Positions 22,516 through 36,292 of a stretch of DNA of 64,000 nucleotides are shown here, piece after piece; position 1 is the first letter of the stretch, and the number at the start of each line of letters is the position of its first letter. The stretch covers positions 6,607 through 70,606 of the forward strand of contig QLIY01000348.1 of NCBI GenBank assembly GCA_003260075.1, given 5' to 3'. The notes below the pieces were generated by a model that saw only the letters and a program-made list of their open reading frames with translations, was not told the origin of the DNA and did no database searches. Position numbers and translations under genes: made by a program. This DNA is from Phallusia mammillata. Lineage: Eukaryota; Chordata; Ascidiacea; Phlebobranchia; Ascidiidae.

Positions 22516-25500
22516 CGAAAAACGTTAATTTGACCTGTTCTGAACTGAAATTACGCCTCAGAAACAAAATTATATAAACCCGCAGTTTTTTATAGGCTAT
22601 ATACTTTGGAAATATAATTATTGCCTCCGACGCAGTTAAATAATTAATTCCTGGGCGTGATACACTTGAGTACGGGTTTCATTACCATATGGTCTTGAAG
22701 CTAACTAGCAAGTTGTTGTGGTGGTATACGCACTAAGTTTTTTCCCACTTGTCGTAAACTACAAGCGAAGCAGAAACTTTTATTTCGTCACCAACTTGTC
22801 AGTCGTTGTAGTAATATGTCAAATATACCTAAAATTCTTATTCTGAGTAATTTATCTAACATATATTTGCAAGTTGCCTTCATTTTCGTTTAACGTTAAT
22901 AAAACTGCAGTTTCCAAGAATAACCATTAAGGCATAATTGTTAAAGTGAGATTTGCACGTATGTCATCACGTTATTTGTTATCTTCCTGTTCAGCAGTGT
23001 CTTGTTTCATGCCTAACGATCGATTCGTCGAACTTGACTCATCAATGCACGTTACTTTTGCCCAGCATGGAGAGGAGTAGGTATAGAAAAAGGCTTGAAA
23101 CCCCCACATGCATTATGTGCACAACGGATTTGTAAAACGCAATACGTCGTTGAAAGCTTGGAGAATGTCACGCTAAGACATATTAGCATGTACTTGTCCT
23201 ACGTTTTGACGCAGCGTCAGTATATTGTGTTGGTAAAAATATTCAAAACGTCGGTAATTTTGGACGCAGAGGCGCCGAGAGCAAACTTGCTTTACGCAAT
23301 TTGGGTTCACGCATGTTGTTGTTAACCTGTTTTCAAAGGTTAGAGCACTTACGCCTCATGGCGCAGCCCACATACGTATTGGAGTAGTTCCAACAATTGC
23401 ATTACAGTTTAACTTGATCTTCACCACTCGAAAAGGAACAGCTCCGTGCGTAATCTGATTTGTCGGTGGCTGGCTGGAAAAAGTTCGGTGTCAAGTTTTG
23501 TAAAGAAGGCAGCCTGAGTTCTTTGGTTGACATGTTGGGGCATATTCAGGTGTTTGCTGAAAGACGTTTACTTGCGTGAAGCACTTTTTCCATGAAAGGA
23601 GACTACTATCGAGTGAGAAAAAACAACTTGTTGTTATTACGTCCCGTGGTCAAGGATTGGAGGTTACCCCAGGAAAAACGAAAAAGGACTAAACACAAAT
23701 CTTTTTTTTTCACAGAAAAAAATAATACCCGATAAAAATTGCCTTTATTTTCCATGAACACCAAAGTTTTGGTTCAAATGTGGTGAAAATATGTAACATT
23801 TTATAACAGACAATCTCATTTTGTGCCCGTGAGCACCACTCGTCCAAGTTAGTTCAAAACTAATGCAGTTATGTCTACCTAATGTAAAATTTAACCGAGC
23901 AATTATAAGGCAAACGTGCGAAATTTCCTGCTGTGTTGCGCTGATATACATGTAAACGTTTGTTTATTGTAATCAGATTAAGCAGGCAAATGGAATGTCT
24001 CGAAAAAATGACTTGCTCTTTTTTAGCTCCTATAGCTTCTATAAAGGGAAACACCCTTTCCCTTTTTGTTCGTTATACTGATCAAAAGATATTCCCAGCT
24101 TAATCGCTATTCCCAGGGAACGAGTCTATTTTTTGCTACTTTACTGCACAACGTGCTTGTTTCAACACTTTAAGTTGTTTACACAATATGTGCCCACTCT
24201 AGCGCGGGAACTTAAACGTGTTAGTCGCGAGCCATCCATAAACGTGCAAGTTTAGCCACTGCAATTTAATGGCCCATACCCCGAAGCAACAAAGCACGTG
24301 ATTTAAAATATCTTCGTATCGTAGCATGAGTTTGCGAAACCGATATCATGACTTGCACATTTTCACCTATTAACTTCACAAATATTGACACATTTTGACA
24401 AAACAAAATATTGGAAGGAAAAACAAGTTGGCATTTTCAACAAGTGGCTGCGTCACAATGCTTGTTCCAAAACCGCTAATTTGAAAGTCGCCAATGAGGA
24501 AGGCAACGGACGGTCACGAGACAAACCGCATCTGTATAATGCGCACTTGTTTTCCCTGCTGGTGACCGCCGGTTAAGTGATAGAAACTCGGTGGGTGCTA
24601 ATTAAGCCTGAACAACCTATACCAGTACCATGTTCAAGCAAATACTTTCTCCGATAAGCTAGTCCACATTTGGTGGTAATAGTTGGTTTAAATAATTGCC
24701 CGAATGGAAATTTGGTCAATTGGGCTCGGATATAAAATTTTGTATCCTGTTTTTCGTCCTAAAAATACCTCGATCCTGTTAGACTGGTTGCGAAACTCCA
24801 TTTCTCGTTGTAATTTAAATCCTTTTACATTTACTTGAAGATCAACGAATTCCCACAAAAAACAAACGTGCAGCGTCGGGGGTCATAATGGTCCCATAAA
24901 CGTCATCTCTTCACTTTAGACCTTTCGTAAACTGTAACAGCGAAAGCTAGACAAACGACTTGGTTTGGAAAACTCCATTTTCGGACACTGCGCGATACAT
25001 TTTTGACACGGACGATTTGACTAAAACCGCCACCCTTCAAACAAACAAGTTGTTGGGTGAAAGCGCCCGGATGTGGACGTGACAAAACACTTACACTCAG
25101 GTCAATTTGAACCCATATTATTCGTCGAAAAACAAAGAAATTCACCACAAAACTGGCAGCTGCTGGATTTACCACGAAGCCGTGGGCGTGAGCGGTTTGA
25201 TGGTCAGAGAATTATGGTCAGGCTAAGCATAGATTACAGACCTGCTTTTTCCCGCTTTCACACAAATTTTGTAGATAGTCTGTAAAAAAATGATGGTATA
25301 ATCCAGTCCAGCCAGCCCGGGTTGCCGCCAAAGGAGTCTGGTTTTACGTTTGGTGGTTTATTTACGGCAGAAATTTAAGCGAGTCATGTTGATATAATCC
25401 AGAGTGACAGTAAATAACCATCAACATAGTGGTTTATATTATGACTAGGTATTTATAAAATAATAAAGCAGCGCTTCTTAAACAAAATCAGTCATTGACT

Positions 25501-26929
25501 ATTTTTTGAAACACATTTATTTTTCACCCGTATAGACATCTATTAAAAAAATAATATCCAACCAAAATTAAGGCTATGATGTAGCAAAAATACTACGCAA
25601 ACACGAGAAAGCCGTAAGAGCAAAGAAGAAACAAGAACTAAGTGTAAAATTGGCACCTTGCCGGCCAATGTCGTCACACTATAGCTTGTAATTGATGGGA
25701 AAAGTTAGTTTCAATGATTGGCACCATCACATAACCTCGACTCCAAAACAAATCTCAATGTCCAGATAAATCACGTGAATAAGTGGCCTTTCTCCTGGAA
25801 ATAGCGGCATCACGCTTACATCATACCGTGCAGCCCATTAAACCACAAGGACGGGGATTTCATGTACAAGGGCCTCGTGTCATTTCTTGGAAGCCGGGCT
25901 TCGTGTTGCTGAATTCTTTTTCGGGGTTTTTAGATTAAATTTGTTAAGTTGATAGATTTCAAGTGCTTGTCGTTAGTACATGTGTTAATCTGGTTTTTTT
26001 TACCTTGAGCCTCTTTTGCAGTAAATAACGTACAAAGCTCGAAGATAAATGTTTAAATCGTTTTTTTGTACAGACGTAACGACAAACAAAAACTTAAAAA
26101 TATTTATTTAACCATTAATGTCGTATTTTTCCTAATGCTATTTTTTCGAATTAACTTTATTGGTTTTATCCGAGCGATTTAGTGCGTGATAAATGGAGGT
26201 GACATGTCTATGCTGTCAAGTTAGTTTATTTAAATTATCAAAATTTTCCAGAGCATATCAAATTTTCCCAGAGCATCTAGCGCTTAAACATATTAAAGAC
26301 ACCAAGTAAAGGTATGAGCAAAAACTGCAAAATTCAATTTTTAGCGAATAAATTGCAATAATCAACGTCAAACGATTTCTGGCCCTGTTACGCAACAAAA
26401 TTTTATTTTTTCCAAAAGAAATGCCTGGAAAGCGTCTTTGCCAAATGGTACTGCAGCATAAATTTACTGGTAAATTATTCCTTTTAAAATGTATTTTTAA
26501 AAATACTGTTTTTCCTGCTCCCTCCGTCGTTTGTATGTTTTTTTTAGGCAATAATACCCAGTTTCTATCGATTGCATATGTTAGTGTTCCCAAATGCGGG
26601 TGGTCTGAAAGTTCTGTTCGGTCGTTTTGAAAATCTTAAATCTTATCCGTTTTGCTGACAAAAATGTAACTGAAGTAATAACTACACATGGGTGGCAAAA
26701 ACACAAAACTCCTTTGTGTTAGTATTTGGGTCGATGCAAAAAAAGCTTTGGGAACCACTGGCTTATAGTATTCGTTAAACTAGTGGTAAATATTAAAATT
26801 GGCAGTGTCCAGCACATAGCATATCTGTTGGTTTGCAAACTCAAATCTGAACGTATGCGGCTCATCTGGACTTCACAACTTTATCACCAGTAAAAACGCG
26901 CAAGTACCGTACGAAAAAAGTTTCGACTC

Positions 26930-26937
26930 TATATAAA
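26930..26937 (+). promoter_or_regulatory. TATA-box candidate (TATATAAA)
   Basis: The motif lies 1.3 kb before the Ras-like start codon. If used, an untranslated leader or an intron would fill the gap. Motif evidence only. Confidence 0.25.
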
Positions 26938-27244
26938 CACGCCTGTAAGCGCCACACACCAGCCTGACTTTTTCTGGGTTCAGTCACGGCGCTCGACAGA
27001 TAATTTTCATTGCACGCGATAGTTGAGAAATGAGTTTGCTGAAGTTATGTTTGCTGTAACAGAATATAATCAAATAGGCATTTTCTTAGAACAGATAATC
27101 GAGGATGGCGCGAAATCGGGAAAATTGTGGAAAACAACTTGGGGGCAAAACAATTAGGGAGCCAATGAGGAATCCGGCTCAAACTTTTCCTTGTAAAATC
27201 GATGCAGTGCAGCGTTTGGTGCACGCTAATAAAATTTAGCGCTC

Positions 27245-27252
27245 TATATAAG
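27245..27252 (+). promoter_or_regulatory. TATA-box candidate (TATATAAG)
   Basis: The context GCTCTATATAAGCAGC resembles a strong metazoan core promoter. It sits about 1 kb before the Ras-like start codon. A second TATA lies 315 bases upstream, so alternative start sites are possible. Motif evidence only. Confidence 0.3.
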
Positions 27253-28251
27253 CAGCGACCTGAGATGCGGAAACTATTAGACTAAAATTTGCCGTGCAAG
27301 AAAGATCTACTTTCAAACGATACAGCGCGATAAAGTGTTTTCAGGCGAGCATTGGTTAAACAGAAGCGTAATAGTGATGTTGAAACTGTTTAAGGTTTTG
27401 CTCGAATTAAGGAACATCCACCCGATTTAATTAAACGTTTCTACGTCGGCCATATAAATTACACAGCTGACTGAGAGCGATTAACGGTAAATTAAACGTG
27501 CCTAATTCCACAGCGGAAAGCAGGACCGTGCTTGGTTACGGGAAACCTCAAATGATTCGTGACAGCACCCGAACCTAACTGTATGTAACAAACCCTATAT
27601 CGACCAATTTTTCATTATTGCTAGGTTCAAGGAAAACCAATTTTGTCAGATACGCGTGTCGAGGTATCATGGATCTGTGGCAAAACGCGACATCGCCAGT
27701 CAGGGAGCCCGGACGCGCTAGACCGCAGTTTTCTTTAGGCTATGAATTACGAAGTGCGAGACACACCCTGGAGTCGCACTTAGGTGCTTTTGACGTCAAG
27801 CAAATCCTATTCGGCAGGGTTTATGTTTGACAGCAGAGCGCGAGGTTATAAATTGTCAAATTTTCGGCAATGGCGAGAAATATGTCTGTCAAGCAATTTA
27901 TACTGGTATTATACAGCATAAAATTGGTCAAGCAGATTTTAAATTACAAGTCAATTGAGATCCAAGATGTTGGGCACTGTTTGATATACAGGCGTGCTAC
28001 ACTAATATTGCGACATGTTCGGCGCACAAGTTTAATAACATTAATCATTTGGCTTGCAGACAACTACATTGTGGTTATTTACGAGGGGCGTCTGCTTGCT
28101 AATATCTCAACCGGTCGTGTTCGGCTATCGCTGTTTTATGTTTAACCAAGAGGGTTCATGTGTCTTTTCTGTACAGAACGCATTGATAGAAACTTAAGGG
28201 CTGATACCAAGCTCGGTATTGTATCAACAATTTTTGAAAGTGCTGTGTACC

Positions 28252-31200
28252 ATGGTAATGGATCTTCACAGTCCCAGGACGGGTCTCACCCCGCGCAACT
28301 TAAGGGAGTTCAAGCTGGTTGTGGTCGGGCCTAGGAAGGTTGGAAAGTCCGGTAAGTCAAATGGAGTTAATAAAAATCGAAATTTTGATGTACGAAATTC
28401 CTGCGGTAGCACAGTAACGCGATAATGGACCGAGCAAGGAGCTGCAAAGCTTTTCGAGGCGTTTGTTGTGAAATAAACTCTTGCGGCGTGCATAATCGCG
28501 TTTTTATCTTGGCTCCCTTGGCGCTATACTGTCAGGTCCCCGCAGCGCTAATGTTTCTTCGCGCTGTGCAAAAATGTAGTCATGCCCATTTACAGCAGTA
28601 TTCACTGCCCCAAAAGGGGAGAAAGGCTTGATGCGTTAAATTACCATGTGTTATGTACAGCTGCAGCTCACAAAATAATAAGTTATTTTGCACTTGTAAA
28701 CTTTGCTCTTATACCGCACCCTTACTTGCCGTATAATTGACCACCAACCCAAGTTGGGTCATCGTGGTTGAATAAGTGTATATATATGCATTTTGACTTG
28801 CCTAAAAGTGTTTTTTTGGTGTCGATTAACATGGAAAGCGCATCAAACTGGGTAGAGATAGTTTCAAGTGGCGGCGTCATCGCCATGTCACATCACCACT
28901 TTTATCACATGTTTTTTCGATTAAAGTTACTCATCGTTTTTCGGAATATTTGTTTTTTAGCTTGCAATGACTTCAGTGACAAAAAATCTGTTGAATTTTG
29001 TTTGCGAAATTACCTCATGCCTAAAACGTTGCCATTTCGCACATTAAAATTGCGCCGACGCCTTCTTGTAAATTACCCATGGATCCATAATCTGCTGGGG
29101 TGTTTGTTTATATACGGGGAATTGAGCAGAGGTAATCGCTGATTCGGTAGGCGATCGGTGATCACGAGATGTTTGCACGGTAAACTGCGAGTGAAGATAA
29201 AAAAATTCCGTTATGCCACTTGTCCTGAATTTCGGGTTTGTAGTTACCAAGTATATAACATTACAACAGTGTTCGTTTTGTTGCAGCGCTCGTCGTACGC
29301 TTCCTGACGAGACGTTTCATCAACGAATACCTCGAGAACGCAGGTAAGAACCCCAGCAGTTTTACTGAAGCGTGACATACGACCTTTAGTTTAACAAATT
29401 CTTCGCGAGCACGAAATTACACGACTCGGCGACACGCAACATTTTGATTGAATCGACGCGTTGACGTTTTGCCAAGGGAACACATCCCTTTTCTAATAAC
29501 ACCAATGGTTAAACAACTGTAACTCTTCAAACAATGATGGATTTGTGAAACTTTGTCCTCACCTCACAGACACACGATAGTTTTTTTCACGTGTGCCGTG
29601 TTAGCCTAATCGTTGCTTGGGTTGCTTGTCTGCAAATATTTAGCTTTGATTGCATCACCTGATATGCTTGTCTCTGTGATGTGGGGATGGCAAACGTTTC
29701 GGCAAGCAATGTGAAACCACGAGGCCTGGTAGACAACGCGGCCTTCTGCCCTTCGGCTGATGCGATTAACGTGCGTTTAAGTTATGTTTGATAAGCAAAA
29801 AGGGATTTTCTCTATATAGGCCAGCGTGGTTGTTACGCCCCACAAACAAGTTTCAGAAGATTCAATGCAGGCCCATGTTTACTTTGTGGTGTTAAATTGC
29901 ATTCGCTGGTCCTGATAGACGTTTTACAAAAATGTGTAGCAAAGGTGGCGACCTGTCTTCGGTTTCAAACACAACGCAATATAGCTGCTGCCTTCCATAG
30001 TAAGCCCCCCAAATTTCACCATTGATTGTCATCCACACCATCGAGCAGCTGTAGGTCTACGTTCAGACACATAAATGCGGAAATCGACTTGTTTACAAGG
30101 TCCTATTGATATAAACCAATATCCTGACATTCCGTGGGTATTCTCTTCCCCCTTGACCTCGTTTTCCTCTTCTAAGCCGGTTGGTGCTTCTCTGGGCGAC
30201 CATGCGGAGCTGTGCAAATACTCGGACATTGGTTAGTGACGTCACAGTTTGCAAAGCTGCTCCAAACATGGAACAACCGCGCCCTTGCTGTGGTATAACA
30301 GCTGGTGACGTGAAAGCCATTGTTGACACGGGTCTATATCCCTTTGGCTAATAATAACACACATCGCTTCGATTGGGGGCCTCGATGCACTCAAAAACAT
30401 CAAAGAGCTCAAGGACGTCGCATGTTGTTTTCGTGGTTATTCTGTTCATCAATAACAGTTGACTCGCTGATCGGACAGTTTTGTTTCAAAAATTTCCCGC
30501 GACCTGATATTACCTCAAAAATATCCCACTAAAACTGTTTGCATTTCGATTTTTAAGTGATGAGTAAAAATGATGTATTAGACGATTTTAGGAAACATTT
30601 CAGTCTAATGTGATTGAAATAGGTGCAATTACATGCACGCGTCGTTTTATGGCTGTAGCACATTCACGGGTGGTCCTCATTGTTTGTTGTGTTACAAGCA
30701 GCGATAAACTATTCTTCATGGGTGGTTAACGTCGCATTTTGTTGAACCTTAACGCCATGAAGTATAATATGACTACATCATTTCAAACCTTTTGAAATAA
30801 ATTACCAAGACTATACGGGTTTTTAGCTTTTCTACGATTTGAAAACAAGACACAGAAGCTACAGACGGCGCTTTGTAGGTTTTTGCCCAAACGACAACAA
30901 AGCTGCGGCACTTTGTAATGAAAGGGATGTTTTGGGATCGTTTTCGTCAGCATGACTTGTTTGGCGTGCAACATCGGCAGACGATTGTCAATCGCGAACG
31001 AAGCTGCTTAAAAAGTCGCCAAGCTTCCATCCGAAGTCGCGTCGAAATCATGGCACCGTGCAAAAAACTTTTGTTTCAAAATGAACCACAGCACCCGCTT
31101 ATACAGTTGGCAGCTTGCGTAATCGATTTAGTTGGTTGATTGACAGTTGGTTGTATGCCTCATTAAACCCACTTTGTATTGAGCATGGGAGCCTAAGGTC

Positions 31201-34200
31201 AATATTTCACAATACGTTCGGAGTGTTACATTTATGTGCATGACGGGGATCCAAATTCATTACACAGGCTCAGATAAAATAACGATAAATGACACAGATA
31301 ACGTCGTTTGATCGAACTTGCCGTTCCACCTTGTCTCTTAATCCCAGTTGAGCTTGGAAATCCATTTTCGCCCTCGCTCGCTCATAAATTATGAATGTGT
31401 TTTGACAGTTTGGTCCGAAAGAGTATTGGCAACGGTCATGCATGTACTCCCATTTTGAAAGGCAGAGCGAAATAAAACATCTGCTTTAGCTACCAAAAAT
31501 ACAAAGAGGAAAAGCCCGTCTGACAATCGAGTTTTTGATACCATGTAACGAGCGGTTGGATTGTCACGATGCCGTCAGTGGCAGCACCGTATAATTTTTT
31601 TCTGGTGGAAAACACGTTGTGTCAAATTACCTGTCCAGTCATACTGGTGCTTTAAACGACCCAAAACGTTAACTGCTGTCAAGGGCCAATCGACCTTTAT
31701 ACTCATTGGCCCATGTCTGTGCTTTGTTGTAAGAAATACTTCACTTTTCATCTTAGACACAAGCGCAACTAGCGAAAGTCACAAAAAGCGAAGCAAAATT
31801 GGCATGAGATGATTACACGCTCTTGTCATGGGAAAAATTAGAACATCACTGACCTGGCCAAAATTATTTATACAAGTTTGTATCGTAACCGACATTAAGT
31901 TATAATAAATAGCGCAGCGGAGTAAAGACCAAGATCAGTTGCAGAGCCTAAAAAGTCAGTCTTTCTGCTGTTGGTGCAATGTGAGTTCTACCCACGCAAT
32001 AACCTTCTATCGCTAAAAAAGTCGAAAATCGACGAGCCATTTTAAAGCAAAAAGCGGCCAAATTACCTTTCCATCCCCTTATTTCAGTCATGACTAACGC
32101 AACCGATTTAATTGAAATTTGCCTTCTCCACAGTGTAATTTAATTTGTACAAGTTGAGTTTAAGCAAAACAAAGATCTGACTTAAAATAATGTGTATACA
32201 ATCTCCACGAAACAAATCATTCGCGACCTAAAATTGCGTTTGGTCTAGAATTTTTGAAGTCCAAATCGTGAGGTTAAGCACTTGGATATCGTAACACTTA
32301 ACACATCTTCGTCGTTAAACGTACGACATTCTTGAGCTTAACCTACGCAGATAGTTGACATACCTCTTGGAGGAGAGGCAAGTTGTAAGCGAATACAAGT
32401 TTCTCGAACGTTCACTGTGGCTTAACCAATGCTCGATTAAATAGCAAAGCAAAGAGACATGTAAAATGTCGATATTATTTTCCATGACTCCAAGTAGTTT
32501 TGCTCTGTTTCACTGTGTAAATTGTAACTTTTGAAGACTTATTGCTGTGACATCGTACAAGGCGCCGAAAAAAACGACCTGGTTTATCTAGATGTTGAGT
32601 GATAGCAAGATACTAACGAACTAATACGATGATATTGGTGATAAAAAATGCTAATTTTGCGGGAAGGCGAATTGCGCCCTGCCGATCGAGACACGTGTTT
32701 TTTTAAGTGCAGATTTTTCAATTACATTGCCACGCTCATGAAAGATTCACAGCAGGCATATGGGAGTCGATTAAAAGTTCCAGGAATTGTACAATGCGCA
32801 ACCTCACTGTAATGAAAAATCAAGATCAAACCGTTATTGTCATACAACGGTCGACTAACGTAGGCTTGGACCCTGTTCTGTTTCAATTACTTTTCGAGGA
32901 TGCTTCAGCATCATTTAATAAGCGAAATGCGATTGGTTTTTATAGCAGTGCACTTATTTCTGACTATATCATGATATTGATACCATGGCAATATCAGATA
33001 ATGGTTTCAGATCGGTTGTTGAGGTTGATATTAGATGAGTAAGTCGTAATAGGGTGTCACCGTTAAATTAAACCTAACAATTTATATTGGTAGAAAAGTG
33101 GTAAAATGTGATGCCTTTGACAAGGACACGATAATAAAGGCCAAAATAAATGCGGAGTATAATTTTGTATCGATGATTTCGTGGTTGCAATGACGTGTAA
33201 AAAGTGGCAGATAATATTCCTGAGTCACAAATGATCAAATTGACCGCGGGAGGAAGAATCTTGTGAAGTTTAGGCCACAACGCGTGCCTAGGGCGGTGAC
33301 GCTACTGTTACGCCATGTAGCTTCAAATAGCTTGAAGTCGCGACCTCTTCTGAGAAAAAAAATGTACCTGTGGTAACGTTTAAAAGTAATTTCCACAAAC
33401 AAAATCCACATTTTTTATCAGTCTTGGTACCACGTATAGCTATTTTTTCTCAATAACCATTCTGCCTTGTTGGAGTTGCTTAATTATTACTACAAAAGGC
33501 TGTTTTGTTTTTACAGGCTATTGTCAATGTAATTACCTTACCCTGAAACACAAAAGCAATGAAAATTGTCACATTTTCTTGATTTAAAATCTCTGATTAT
33601 TTTGTGAAAAAAGTGTTATGTTTACTTGACTTTAACTCTGTAATCTTTTTTTCTGCAGATATGACTTGCAACGGGGTTGTTGCCGTAGACGGCGAAACAC
33701 TGCGTGTGAATATTCAAGATACGTCCGAAAAGGTGCATCATGAACTTTGATACCCATCTTTGCCCGACAATGAAAATCAAATTACCTCGCCCTATGTATC
33801 CAAGCTTATTATGCGTTCGACGCACTTGGGCCTACCTAGGATATTAGGGGCGTGTGCAAAAGGCATGGTTATTTTTGCGTACCAGCAGCGGCATAAAAAT
33901 ATTGTTGGTCGCGGTTCCCGATATATCCACAATTAAGGGTGTAGCACTTGTTTTGTTATTAAACGAAAATAATAAATGGCGTGGCACCACAAAAAGTTTC
34001 TTTAGTATGATTGTTCCCCGATGTGTGCTGTCTATATCTGTACACATTATAAAGTATGCTTCAAGCACCTTTTAACTATGCTTGTCTATGCATTAACATG
34101 GCTTAAACGTTATCGATTTTTGTTCAAACAGGGCATGCGACTTAGTTCTATGGACCATCACTTTCGTTGGGCTGACGCCATCATGTTGGTTTACTCAGTC

Positions 34201-35525
34201 ACCGACCCTGATAGTTTTCGGCAGCTTCGCGATACTGCAGGAAAGATCGTCGAAAAAATGAATGAGATTGACGAAAAGGAAATGGGGTAAGCACAGTCTA
34301 TAGACCGAAGTGAAGTCTAAATGTACTAATAAAGTTGAAGTTTATGTGAAGTCTTATGAAAAACAACAACAACCTAAAACAAGGGTTTATTTATGTGATT
34401 ATTTGTTTATACAGGCGGGTCCCACCCTTAGTGTTAGTTGGAAACAAGTGCGACTTGGACTTTGCAACGCGCGTCACACGCCAGGAAGGCTTGCAACTTG
34501 CCGAACAACTCCATTGCGAGTTCTATGAGACTTCAGCAAGAGAGGGATGGTCAAAGTTCATAGCAAGGACGCGTAGTTACCCCAAAGTCACAAAAACCGG
34601 GACTACAAACTCTCCACCATTTACAACGTCTGTCATTGGCATTGGATTGGCTGCCAAGACTGCCCTTGCGATTTCTTACGATTCAGGAAGACGTCCAAGC
34701 AAGGTGACACGAAGTCACTCAAGGTCAAACTCTTCGTTCGGAGTCAAGGGTGAAATTAATGGAAATTGCATCATGCCCACTGTGAATGTTAGTAAAGCGC
34801 CCAAATCTGATTCTGGCACCCCTTCGCCAAGTGAAGATGACAGCGACGACTGCAAAGTGTCCCCAGTACATCGCTTGGCCCTTCCCAAAGGCAAGAAGTC
34901 GCGTTTCGGACAAAACAGCCTAATCGGTCGTTTATCACCAAGACTGAGCAGGAAAATATACAAAACAGAAAAAGTTGCCGCAGCTCCCAAGAGGAGTAAA
35001 TCAGTTAAAACAAACAACCGAAGCCTTATGAACGGACTTTCGAGTACCTTGTTTACAGCCGGCACTCCGATATCGCATGAGTTTTCTGCCAATCTGGCAG
35101 AAAACGGCCATCATTTAAGCTCGAGTAGCACGAGTAGTAGTGCAAGTGCTACTGGCAGCACAGAAAGCCTGACTTCTTGTGAAGTTGACAGCGACGGTCG
35201 CGATTCTATGTCTCCTTCTTTGAACTTCGGAGACCGTTTGTCACCAAATACAGCAAGTGCCGTTAAAGAAAAATGGGACAACAGCGATTGCGAAAACTGC
35301 GTCGGTCGCTCGGCTTCCCCTGGCGTTTGGACAATGCGCGCTCACGACTTTTGTCTTTCTGAGCCTTTTTTACACCTCTGTCGTGACGGTAAATCAATAC
35401 GTCAACGACAAAGACCTCGTTCACCTAGCCATCTGCTCCGCAGCGGCTTCAAGCGGATTAAGTCTCTGAAGACAGATGGCCACCATCTTCAAGTAAACCA
35501 CTCAATTAGAGCGTTGCCCAACTAA
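28252..35525 (+). CDS. RASL11/RERG-like small GTPase with long serine-rich C-terminal extension
   Basis: Exons 28252-28351, 29287-29343, 33659-33732, 34132-34286 and 34415-35525 join without a frame break into 498 residues. Residues about 20-190 form the Ras fold: P-loop GPRKVGKS plus ALVVRFLTRRFINEY, then VDGETLRVNIQDT at the position of switch II, HFRWADAIMLVYSVTDPDSF, G4 motif VGNKCDL and G5 motif ETSA. Spacing between P-loop and IQDT matches RASL11 without gaps, and IQDT and RWADA are also RASL11-like. The usual DTAGQ is replaced by DTSEK, so the switch II Gly and Gln are missing and GTP hydrolysis may be weak. The remaining roughly 310 residues are rich in S, T, R and P, and the protein ends IRALPN without a CAAX box, so prenylation is not expected. 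A second ATG at 28258 is an equal start candidate. Orthology within RASL11/RASL12/RERG is not settled. Confidence 0.85.
29344..33658. other. 4.3-kb intron 2 of the Ras-like gene
   Basis: I see no exon or clear repeat here. Open frames such as 32707-33042 have no recognisable content. The length is unusual for this window, where most introns are under 400 bases, so it could hold enhancers. This is only an inference from size. Confidence 0.4.
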
Positions 35526-35687
35526 TTTTATTTGTATGTTTGTATTTTTTATTTATTTGTTTTTCGCAGTTTTAGCAGTGTTACTTCCATGCTGCATCAA
35601 AACGTTTTGAGACATGGTTTGTTGTATATCGTCCCTGAGTCTTCAGCTTTTTCTGTGTGGCTGAAGTATCTCGTGCAATCTCACGTC

Positions 35688-35693
35688 AATAAA
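35688..35693 (+). terminator. Polyadenylation signal of the Ras-like gene
   Basis: AATAAA lies about 165 bases after the stop codon at 35525, in a T-rich tail. Confidence 0.6.
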
Positions 35694-36292
35694 CGAAAAT
35701 CTTTTATTTTCATTCCTTTTAGTCAGAGTTGTGTTTGACACGAGCCAACTAAAATATGAATCAATGAATGAATTCACCCCGGGTTTTAGCCGCTATTACT
35801 TTGATCCAATTAAAATACAGCTCCAGAACATATGACCTTCTGGAAAACCGTAAAATTTAACGAGCGATTTGTTTTAATAGGAACGAGATGGGTACTTATT
35901 TGGGTACTATGGGTACTATTTATCTTATGTATGCTATAAAAACTAAATACGTACCAGTGTAAAATCTGTGTTCCCATACGAGTCCAGTTGAGCTGTTACC
36001 TTACCGACCTTTGCCATTTAGATCAGTTTACAACCCTTTAATGTTACTGCAACAGGTTTGTCTCAGTTGGGATGTCATTTGAAGCCTATCACGATAGCTT
36101 AAAAGCTATGACCTAATCCAGATTTCATCTTCGTTTCATTTTTTTTCTAATTGTCGAATATTAGTAAAATCTGTATTGCCTTTTTTGTTATACCACTTAG
36201 TGTTTTGTTAACTTCAGGTTTAATGTAGAAGCATTCTTTAAGTAAGTTAGTGAACAACCTGCTTGATCCTATGCCCAATCCCATGGCTTAAC

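Larger units (their letters stand above)
20498..28251. other. Long non-coding region upstream of the Ras-like gene
   Basis: Over 7.7 kb I find only short open frames with no domain, no splice logic and no conserved peptide. The region holds one ten-C joint (22440-22449), a relic of a hAT end near 26740-26762 (GGGAACCACTGG), and two TATA boxes near its downstream end. It most likely contains the cis-regulatory DNA and 5' UTR of the Ras-like gene. Confidence 0.55.
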
